Assembly (NCBI RefSeq): GCF_030409605.1
Contig: NZ_JAUFQG010000004.1
Location: forward strand, 992,001 to 1,056,000
Length of the DNA stretch: 64,000 nucleotides
DNA from: Simiduia curdlanivorans
GTDB taxonomy: Bacteria > Pseudomonadota > Gammaproteobacteria > Pseudomonadales > Cellvibrionaceae
Direction: 5' to 3'
Shown here: one piece after another, positions 57,315 to 64,000 of the stretch
Position numbering within the stretch: position 1 is the stretch's first letter
Layout: the number at the start of each line of letters is the position of its first letter
Notes under the pieces: generated by a model
Database searches by the model: none
Seen by the model: only the letters and a program-made list of their open reading frames with translations
What the model was told of the DNA's origin: nothing
Made by a program: the position numbers and the translations under genes

Positions 57315-59177
57315 GTGAGCGAAAAAGATGCAAATTATTGGCGCGGTAAATACCGCGAGCTATTAAAAGAACAGGAAAGGGTAACGGTTAAGGCCAATCC
57401 CGATGTGCAGATTGCGATTGAGCGCCTGGCCCAAACAGCGGCATTACTCGATAAAGATTTAGCCCAAGGGCTTAACCCCGTGTTTCAGCAAGCCAAGCGC
57501 AAGGAGTGGGGCCGGCCTGGTCAACTCGCCTTGCTAGAGCAAACTTTAGAGCTGTTTCAACGCCAGATAAAAATTACCCGCGAGCGCGAACTGTTAGCCG
57601 TGAAGCAAATGAGCCTAGCGCTCATGGAAATGCCCCTCGACGAGGCGAGCCGTAAAGTCTGCAAAAATATCCTGTCTGTTTACAAACGCCAGTCCTTCGC
57701 CAATGAGTGGGCACCACTGGTGGAAGCTATTAGCTCGCTAAAACCTAGGCCGCTGACGGCGGGTGAATACCCCAAAGAACCCGGGGTATTGGCAAAGCTG
57801 TTTGGCGCGTCTCAGCGCGATGAGAAAAGCCTGAGCGAAGAACAGTTGGGTGAGGACAGCAGCTCCGATGACTCAAATTCTACGGCACTTAACTCGGACG
57901 TTGATGGCGATACCTCAGCCTCACTGGCGTCGGCAAATCGCGCTGAGCAATACGATCAAGATGAACTTTCAGGCCTCGATCGAGCAGAGCAGATTCAGGC
58001 GATCAACCAAGCGACACAAAGCAGCGCGGCAAAGCAGGATCTCGAAGATTTAATGGGTTTGAGTGGCCAACTTATTCGCCGTGGCGAAGACACCGATCGC
58101 GAATTGCACGAACCCGCCTTCAGTAAAATAAGCGACAGAATTTCCATGGTCTTGGGCGATCTCCTCGCGCAAATTGAACCGCAAGAGACAGTGACCGACA
58201 AAGCGATTGCCGCCAAGTTGCGCATCGATAAAGGTCTCAATTGGTATGAGCTAGTGCCAACCCTGGAAGATATTCGCGATCTCGTTATGGCGCTAATCAT
58301 TAGTGCCAAACAAGATTTTCAACAGTATCTTTTGCACTTGTTAGAGCAGATCAATCAACTCATTGCCATGACAGCGGACACAGCAAACAGCGTCATGGCG
58401 CGCGAGCGCGAAATGGTGATTGATATAGAAGTCGAAGTCAGTGCCTTGGCGCAAGCGGCCAAATCGGTCAACGACGTGGCTGAATTAAAGCAAGCCGTGG
58501 AAACGCGCGTGCAAGCCTTGGCCGGTGTTTTGAGTAAACGTCAGTCCACCGATGAAGCAGAAAATAAGGCGCTAAGGGAAATTAATTCACTGCAAAAGCA
58601 GGTGAATTTGTTACAAAAGGAGGCTGCAGAAAAACAGGCCGAGCTCGAACTCAATCGACAGAAAGCGCGCACCGACACGCTCACGGGTTTGGCCAATCGC
58701 GAAGCCTATAACGAGCGCATACACCATGAAATTGAACGTTTCCGCCGCTACCAAAGGCCATTAACCCTGATCGTTTGCGATATCGATCATTTTAAAAAAT
58801 TCAATGACGACTACAGCCATCAAGTGGGCGACAGAGTATTGAAGGTGATCTCGAATGCCATTGAAAAGCAATTGCGCGATGTGGATTTTATGGCGCGCTA
58901 CGGCGGCGAAGAGTTCGTGGTTTTGATGCCCGAGACAAGCGCCCAAGACGCGCTGATTAAAATGGATAGAATTCGCCTCGCGGTTGCAGCAACAAAATTC
59001 AAGTTCAAAGAGCACCAGCTATCGATTACCTTTTCCTCCGGGCTCGCGGCAATTCGAGACGGCGATACCGCGAGCACACTCTTTGCGCGCGCCGACAAGC
59101 TGCTCTACGAGGCGAAGCATAATGGTCGCAATTGTTGTGTCGCCGAACCAGTAAAAGAACCTGCTTCAAATTCATGA
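57315..59177 (+). CDS. dgcH: Diguanylate cyclase (DgcH-like)
   Basis: Makes cyclic di-GMP. 620 residues from GTG 57315. No transmembrane segment; a long helical, coiled-coil-rich N-terminal region (to about 450), including an acidic Ser/Asp stretch near 180-205. The C-terminal GGDEF domain has TDTLTGLANREAYNERI, DIDHFKKFND and the active site RYGGEEFVVL. The inhibitory I-site RxxD (RDVD) lies five residues before it, so product inhibition is likely. It sits next to dsbA as PA5487 (dgcH) does in P. aeruginosa. Confidence 0.9.
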   Translation: MSEKDANYWRGKYRELLKEQERVTVKANPDVQIAIERLAQTAALLDKDLAQGLNPVFQQAKRKEWGRPGQLALLEQTLELFQRQIKITRERELLAVKQMSLALMEMPLDEASRKVCKNILSVYKRQSFANEWAPLVEAISSLKPRPLTAGEYPKEPGVLAKLFGASQRDEKSLSEEQLGEDSSSDDSNSTALNSDVDGDTSASLASANRAEQYDQDELSGLDRAEQIQAINQATQSSAAKQDLEDLMGLSGQLIRRGEDTDRELHEPAFSKISDRISMVLGDLLAQIEPQETVTDKAIAAKLRIDKGLNWYELVPTLEDIRDLVMALIISAKQDFQQYLLHLLEQINQLIAMTADTANSVMAREREMVIDIEVEVSALAQAAKSVNDVAELKQAVETRVQALAGVLSKRQSTDEAENKALREINSLQKQVNLLQKEAAEKQAELELNRQKARTDTLTGLANREAYNERIHHEIERFRRYQRPLTLIVCDIDHFKKFNDDYSHQVGDRVLKVISNAIEKQLRDVDFMARYGGEEFVVLMPETSAQDALIKMDRIRLAVAATKFKFKEHQLSITFSSGLAAIRDGDTASTLFARADKLLYEAKHNGRNCCVAEPVKEPASNS

Positions 59178-59248
59178 TGGTCTTGTTGACTATAACATGG
59201 TAATTTAGTCATTTTTGTACAATTTAATTGCTAAAATGGCACAGCTCT

Positions 59249-60121
59249 ATGGATGAAGTGACGTGTATTTGGGATGCGCAGGCAACCCTGGGCGAGGGGC
59301 CTCTATGGGTAGCGGCCGAGTCAAGCCTGTACTGGTTGGATATCAAGCAGTCGTGTGTGCACCGCTTAAATACTCAAACCGAGGCGCGCCAAAGTTGGCT
59401 GGTGCCAGAGCAGGTTACCAGTATTGCTAAACGAAAGTCTGGCGCTTTCGTAGCGACGATTCGCGATGGCTTTGTCGCCCTATCCTTAGGCGATCGCCAT
59501 AGTATTGCCGCGTTGCATTTGGTAGAAGCTAACAGCCCCGATAACCGATTTAACGATGGCAAGGTCGATGTTAACGGTCGCTACTGGGCCGGCAGCATGG
59601 ACGATAAGGAACAGCGCAGCACCGGCGCCTTGTATTGTCTCGATCTCAATGGTGCGGCGCGCTCAATGGATGCCGGTTATTGCATCAGCAACGGGCCGAC
59701 CTTTTCGCCCGATGGTAAGCGTTTGTATCACACCAGCACGACCGAAAGAATCATCTATCAATTTGATTTGGATGCAGCCGGGGAGCTGAGTAACAAGCGC
59801 GTTTTTTACCGAGTGCCAGATCTCGACGGTTACCCGGATGGCATGACCGTGGATGCAGAAGGCTGCATTTGGCTGTGTCATTTTTTCGGTGGCAAAATTA
59901 CTCGATTATCTCCCGCGGGTGAGGCGTTGCGTACAATTGCTTTACCGGTTTCCAATATTACTTCCTGTACCTTTGGTGGCGCCCAGTTGGATAAACTTTA
60001 CATCACCACTGCGCGTTGGGGCTTGAGCGAACAGCAGTTACAAAGCCAACCGCTGGCGGGTGGATTATTTGTTTGTAGGCCAGGGGTAAAGGGTTTGGCG
60101 AGTAACGAATATTTAGGCTGA
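59249..60121 (+). CDS. SMP-30/gluconolactonase family protein
   Basis: Six-bladed beta-propeller lactonase family (regucalcin). 290 residues from ATG 59249; an upstream TTG at 59228 would extend by seven. Metal ligands fit: glutamate in ATLGEGPLW (E16), asparagine in DNRFNDGKVD and aspartate in YPDGMTVDAEG. Likely opens a sugar lactone; substrate unknown. Confidence 0.88.
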   Translation: MDEVTCIWDAQATLGEGPLWVAAESSLYWLDIKQSCVHRLNTQTEARQSWLVPEQVTSIAKRKSGAFVATIRDGFVALSLGDRHSIAALHLVEANSPDNRFNDGKVDVNGRYWAGSMDDKEQRSTGALYCLDLNGAARSMDAGYCISNGPTFSPDGKRLYHTSTTERIIYQFDLDAAGELSNKRVFYRVPDLDGYPDGMTVDAEGCIWLCHFFGGKITRLSPAGEALRTIALPVSNITSCTFGGAQLDKLYITTARWGLSEQQLQSQPLAGGLFVCRPGVKGLASNEYLG

Positions 60122-60138
60122 GCATACCGGCCAAAATA

Positions 60139-61188
60139 TTACGAGGCTGGGGCTTTGTTGGTTTGCCGTTTGGTCATCTTCCAGCGCTGCGGTGACACAC
60201 CAAACCAGCGCTTAAAACTTCGGGTAAATGCCGACAGTTCTGAATAACCCAGTAACACAGAAATATCCGTTAAACGATAATAGGGGTGTTCGATATAGTG
60301 CGTGGCCTGAGTGCGACGAACGGCTTCGACGAGTTGCTGAAAACTCGTGTCCAAGGCACTGAGGCGCCGCTGCAAGGTGCGTTTGCTGTAACCGATTGTA
60401 TGAGCGACAGATTCTATTTGGCATTCATCGCAGGGTAAGGTCAAGGCAATCACGTGCCTGACCTGTTTAAGTAAATCGTCTTGATGGCGCTGCTCTAGAT
60501 AGCGACGCAGTTTTTGCGGTAAGAGTCTCGCATCCGAATCGATACTGGTCTCGAGTATGGCAGCGTCAAATACTAACGCCAAATGGGTGTGATTGAATCC
60601 TATCGGACTGTGAAAAAAGTGCGCGTAAGGTTTTACATCAACAGGTGCTTGGTGTTGAAAATAAACCGCCCGCGGTAGCCACTGACTGCCGCAAAAAATC
60701 CGGACCAACTCGTAGGCTAACGCCAGTGCATGATCTTGGAAGGTCGTCGTGCTCGCGACGCGATCAAAATGGCCGACAATCGTGAGCTGGGCAAGTGGCC
60801 CCTGCTGCTCCAGTTTCAATTCAACAGTTTGTACCATCAATGAAATATGATTGCTAAAAATGTTAAGTGCCTGGCCCACCGTGGTACAACTACTCACCAT
60901 GACCGCCAAGGGGCCGAAAATAGACAGCCCTTGGCGAGCGGCTAGCGCCAAACCGAAATGGGGGCACTTGAGCCGCTCAGCGGCGAGCATCAGCAGATGA
61001 TTGTGTTGATCGAAGGGAACAAGGGTGTCGGGCCAGCGCAGCAGGTGGCTGTCAAATTGCGCTTTGTGAAACAGCGCGTTGGCGTCGATGCCGCCTTCCG
61101 CCAGTAGCTCTGAGTAACCCTCCAAGAAGTTATTACTGATCAGTGGATAGTGCATACGCGCAGGGCTCCCAGTGCGGATATTGCCCAA
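60139..61188 (-). CDS. AraC-family regulator (Arabinose_bd type)
   Basis: 349 residues. N-terminal ~200 residues resemble the ligand-binding domain of OruR/ArgR-like AraC proteins (GLALAARQGLSIFGPLAVMVSSCTTVGQAL). The C-terminal ~110 residues are the AraC DNA-binding domain (SVAHTIGYSKRTLQRRLSAL...ISVLLGYSELSAFTRSFKRWFGVSPQRW). Divergent from the GMC oxidoreductase with 120 bp between, so it probably regulates that gene. Confidence 0.88.
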   Translation of the reverse strand: MGNIRTGSPARMHYPLISNNFLEGYSELLAEGGIDANALFHKAQFDSHLLRWPDTLVPFDQHNHLLMLAAERLKCPHFGLALAARQGLSIFGPLAVMVSSCTTVGQALNIFSNHISLMVQTVELKLEQQGPLAQLTIVGHFDRVASTTTFQDHALALAYELVRIFCGSQWLPRAVYFQHQAPVDVKPYAHFFHSPIGFNHTHLALVFDAAILETSIDSDARLLPQKLRRYLEQRHQDDLLKQVRHVIALTLPCDECQIESVAHTIGYSKRTLQRRLSALDTSFQQLVEAVRRTQATHYIEHPYYRLTDISVLLGYSELSAFTRSFKRWFGVSPQRWKMTKRQTNKAPAS

Positions 61189-61307
61189 TACTCCGCCTAA
61201 TTGGCGCCCAAGGTCAATAAAATGGCGTTCAATGTCAAACTTGAAGCTTGTGCTAGATTAGACTCTGCTCTTACATGCTTACAGAATACTTAAAATAAGA
61301 GGTTGTC

Positions 61308-62921
61308 ATGTCGAAGACCTATGATTACATCATTGTGGGTGCAGGTTCCGCCGGATGCGTGCTGGCTAACCGCTTGTCTGCCGATGAAAACGTTCAAGTT
61401 TGTTTGATTGAAGCCGGCGGCGACGATCGGAACCCTATTATTTATACGCCCATGGGCGTCATAGCAGCACTTGCGGGTGGGCTGTTTAACTGGCTGTTTC
61501 ACACCAAAGCTCAGCCTACTATGGGCAACCGAAAGATCTATTGCCCGCGCGGCAAAGTACTGGGCGGCAGTAGCTCCATTAATGCCATGCTCTATGTGCG
61601 CGGTCAGCCCGAGGACTACGATGCCTGGGCCGAGGCAGGCAACGAAGGTTGGAGTTTTAAGGCGCTATTACCCTATTTTAAAAAGGCACAGCATCAAGAG
61701 CGTGGCGCAAGTGAGTTTCATGGCGTAGGTGGCCCGCTTAACGTTGCCGAAATAAGAAATCATCACAAGCTATGTGAAGCGTTCATTGCGGCGGGGGTGG
61801 AGCTTGGCGAAAAATACAACGACGATTTTAATGGCGCCGATCAAGAGGGCCTAGGTTGGTACCAAACCACGCAAAAAAATGGCCAGCGCCACAGCGCAGC
61901 AGCAGCCTATCTTCATCCCGTGTTAGCGCAACGCCGCAATCTAACCGTAATCACGAAAGCCTTAACCCGACGCGTGCTATTTGAGGGCAAGCGTGCCACC
62001 GGTGTAGAGGTGGAGGTTAAAGGCGAGCAATATATGCTGTCTGCGGCAAGGGAAGTGATAGTGTCTTGCGGCAGCTTTGGCTCCCCGCAACTGTTGTTAC
62101 TGTCTGGCGTGGGCGCTAAGGCCAAGCTGGATAGCCAGGGTATAACGCAAGTGCATGAGCTAGCTGGCGTCGGTGAAAATCTGCAGGAGCATGTGGACGT
62201 TCTGGTGGTGGCGAAGGATAAAACGTCAACTTCGTGGGGCGTTTTACGGCCGCGTCAAATTGTGCGAAGTATTGGCGCTTTGGTTCAATACCTCACCAAG
62301 CGCAGTGGTATGTTGAGCTCCACCATTGCCGAGGCGGGCGGCTTTATCAAGTCTGATCCGAGTCTTACAACGCCGGATTTGCAATTGCACATAACCCCTA
62401 TCGCCATGGATGATCACGGTCGGTCATTGAAGTATTACTTCCACTACGGCATGAGCGTGCACGTCTGCTATTTAAGGCCGCACAGTCGCGGCTCGGTGTC
62501 GCTGGCCAGTGCTGACCCCAGCGTCGATCCAGTTATCGACTTAAATATGTTAAGCGATGCCAGAGATGTAAAGGCATTGGTGGCGGGGGTAAAAAAGGTG
62601 CGCGCTATGTTCCGCGCCCAAGCCTTGCAGCATAGCTATGCTGGCGAGTTCTCACCGGGCGAGGAGCTGAGCAGCGATGCGGAGCTAGAAACCTTTTTAC
62701 GTATGAAAGCTAACCATGTCTATCATCCGGTTGGCAGCTGTAAAATGGGCAGCGATCCTATGGCCGTTGTGGATGATCAATTGAGAGTGCATGGGTTGGA
62801 GGCTTTGCGGGTGGTGGATGCGTCAATTATGCCCAACATTATTTCTGGTAACACCAACGCCCCCACCATCATGATTGCAGAGAAGGCGGCAGACCTGATT
62901 TTAGGCAATCGATACAATTAA
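61308..62921 (+). CDS. GMC-family FAD oxidoreductase (choline/alcohol dehydrogenase-like)
   Basis: 537 residues. The FAD-binding N-terminus YIIVGAGSAGCVLANRLSAD, the GMC signature GKVLGGSSSINAMLYVRG, GSFGSPQLLLLSGVG and the C-terminal active-site region YHPVGSCKMG with SGNTNAPTIMIAEKAADLI are present. Family members oxidise alcohols, choline or long-chain alcohols; the substrate is unknown. TAAGAGG precedes ATG 61308. Regulated probably by the divergent AraC gene. Confidence 0.9.
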   Translation: MSKTYDYIIVGAGSAGCVLANRLSADENVQVCLIEAGGDDRNPIIYTPMGVIAALAGGLFNWLFHTKAQPTMGNRKIYCPRGKVLGGSSSINAMLYVRGQPEDYDAWAEAGNEGWSFKALLPYFKKAQHQERGASEFHGVGGPLNVAEIRNHHKLCEAFIAAGVELGEKYNDDFNGADQEGLGWYQTTQKNGQRHSAAAAYLHPVLAQRRNLTVITKALTRRVLFEGKRATGVEVEVKGEQYMLSAAREVIVSCGSFGSPQLLLLSGVGAKAKLDSQGITQVHELAGVGENLQEHVDVLVVAKDKTSTSWGVLRPRQIVRSIGALVQYLTKRSGMLSSTIAEAGGFIKSDPSLTTPDLQLHITPIAMDDHGRSLKYYFHYGMSVHVCYLRPHSRGSVSLASADPSVDPVIDLNMLSDARDVKALVAGVKKVRAMFRAQALQHSYAGEFSPGEELSSDAELETFLRMKANHVYHPVGSCKMGSDPMAVVDDQLRVHGLEALRVVDASIMPNIISGNTNAPTIMIAEKAADLILGNRYN

Positions 62922-62992
62922 CTGACTGATGGAACCAACGGCATAAGTTGGCGTCCAACAGCTAGATTTTGCTCACCTATGGAGAAAGCAAC

Positions 62993-63646
62993 ATGATGAA
63001 CCTAGTGCGGTTAAGTACAGTTTGTATTGCATTAATGGCAGCGCCCTTGGTTACGGCTGCGGGCGTCGAAGCCAGCGCCAATGCGGGTATGGAAAAAGTC
63101 GAGGTCAAACGCTTAGACGAGGTGCTGGCAAAGCCAAATATCGATTGGGCCAAATACACCAGTGTCAGTATTACACCACTGGATATGTCGACCACGACAA
63201 TCAAGGCGCCTAGTGGTACCCACAAACGAGATATTCCCGAGCTGACAGAGAAAATTCAGGCGCCGTTTAAAGATCTATACCTAAAAGCTTTCACACGCGA
63301 GTTTTCGGAAGACGGCTTGTTGGCAGAAGCGGGTTCCAAGAAATCCGGCACACTGAGAATTGACAGTAAAATTCTCGAGCTGGCGCCCACCTATATTCCA
63401 GACAGCACAATGAACGCCAGTGGCCGCAACCGCGCTTACACACAAACCGCTGGTAAAATTCAAATGCAGTTTGATATATACGATGCTGCCACGGGTGAAC
63501 ACCTAGCCACGGTCACAGATAAGCGCGAGGCCACCAAAATGTGGCGCGAAAATAACTCGGTGCAAAATCGCTCGCAAATAAACCAAATCATGGGTACTTG
63601 GGCACGTATTTTTCGTACACACCTAGATGATTTAGGCGAAAAGTAA
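62993..63646 (+). CDS. DUF3313-like exported protein
   Basis: 217 residues from ATG 62993, with GGAGA eight bases upstream; the frame opens earlier but lacks a site. Signal peptide MMNLVRLSTVCIALMAAPLVTAA. Mature part: DWAKYTSVSITPLDMSTTTI, GTLRIDSKILELAPTYIPDSTMN and a C-terminal IMGTWARIFRTHLDDL, a pattern of the DUF3313 envelope-protein family. Function unknown. Confidence 0.7.
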   Translation: MMNLVRLSTVCIALMAAPLVTAAGVEASANAGMEKVEVKRLDEVLAKPNIDWAKYTSVSITPLDMSTTTIKAPSGTHKRDIPELTEKIQAPFKDLYLKAFTREFSEDGLLAEAGSKKSGTLRIDSKILELAPTYIPDSTMNASGRNRAYTQTAGKIQMQFDIYDAATGEHLATVTDKREATKMWRENNSVQNRSQINQIMGTWARIFRTHLDDLGEK

Positions 63647-63763
63647 AACGCTTCACCTGCCTTATTGCTAGCAGCGTCGGCGAATAACGCGGCGCTGTTG
63701 TAATTTACCCGCCGCACGTCCTGCTATACACTTCCTGCATCATTGAGCTAGAAGGACTGACCC

Positions 63764-64000
63764 ATGACACGTTTTATTGCTTTAATTGCAATGTTGTTGC
63801 TCGCCGCCTGCGCGAGTGAGCCCGAGAAAGACCAAACTGCGTCGAAGGAGAAAGTTGATTTGGCTGCTTTCTCAGTCGTGGCAGTGACAGATCCGATGTT
63901 CAAGCCAGCGCGTGGCGATACGGTAAGCTGGGTTTCCGATGTTATTTTTGCGGGCAGCAAGGAAGAAACACCGCAGGATGAAGCCACTGTTGCGTTGATT
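63764..64000 (+). CDS. Lipoprotein, N-terminal part (cut by window edge)
   Basis: 79 codons to the window end from ATG 63764, with GAAGGA upstream. Signal MTRFIALIAMLLLAACASEP with lipobox LAAC (C16). The mature part (FSVVAVTDPMFKPARGDTVSW) may resemble DUF4136-type or related lipoproteins, but the visible part is too short to assign. Confidence 0.75.
   Translation, partial: MTRFIALIAMLLLAACASEPEKDQTASKEKVDLAAFSVVAVTDPMFKPARGDTVSWVSDVIFAGSKEETPQDEATVALI

Overview
The window is a 64 kb piece of a gammaproteobacterial chromosome, most likely a marine, Pseudomonas/Cellvibrio-like bacterium. The inference rests on gene order and protein families. The blocks lptM-lysA-dapF-DUF484-xerC-HAD, argH/algZ-algR-hemC-hemD-hemX-hemY and polA/engB-cytochrome c4-dsbA-GGDEF are arranged much as in Pseudomonas. 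The species cannot be named from the sequence alone.

Layout. 1-5.0 kb: start of pgi (cut by the window edge), mscS, a carboxymuconolactone-decarboxylase-like protein with a divergent AraC regulator, two small membrane proteins, and a 214-bp MITE-like element. 5.1-10.1 kb (minus strand): a D-amino-acid/5-oxoproline operon: DUF1445, pxpA, pxpB, pxpC, DUF4392, then, after a 7-bp tandem repeat, a D-amino-acid transaminase. The DUF1445 and DUF4392 genes correspond to the two halves of animal D-glutamate cyclase. 10.4-17.0 kb: sterol-desaturase-like protein, two small proteins, LD-carboxypeptidase, NhaC-type antiporter and a basic amino-acid decarboxylase. 17.04-19.94 kb: an integron cassette array without an integrase: an attI-like junction and four cassettes, three with complete attC sites. 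The cassettes encode a lipoprotein, a membrane protein, an ankyrin protein and an alpha/beta-hydrolase lipoprotein. 20.0-21.4 kb: palindrome-rich repeats, including a 70-bp tandem array, next to tRNA-Arg(CCG) and a fragment of a second tRNA copy. 21.6-38 kb: cytochrome c5, then a long minus-strand block running from argH through two soluble hybrid histidine kinases, cyaA, lptM, lysA, dapF, DUF484 and xerC to a HAD phosphatase and a winged-HTH protein. A second MITE copy sits at the 3' end of argH. 38.2-44.2 kb: algZ-algR and hemCDXY. 44.3-48.3 kb: a DUF4380 lipoprotein and the zinc-uptake locus (zur-znuC-znuB divergent from znuA around a Zur box). 48.3-54.9 kb: polA, a candidate sRNA behind a sigmaE/AlgU-like promoter, an IS110-family (IS1111-type) insertion sequence, a Fur-box-controlled hemP missing from standard ORF length cut-offs, and three blocks of a mosaic palindromic repeat family. 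55-64 kb: engB, cytochrome c4, dsbA, a diguanylate cyclase, an SMP-30 protein, an AraC regulator divergent from a GMC oxidoreductase, and two envelope proteins, the last cut by the window edge.

Most genes are housekeeping. The less ordinary parts are the split D-glutamate-cyclase/5-oxoprolinase operon, the integrase-less integron, the MITE pair with 9-bp target duplications, the 70-bp repeat array with compensatory stem changes, the ErsA-like sRNA candidate downstream of polA, and the IS110 element inserted in a palindromic repeat. All functional statements come from reading the sequence and from family knowledge; no searches were run.
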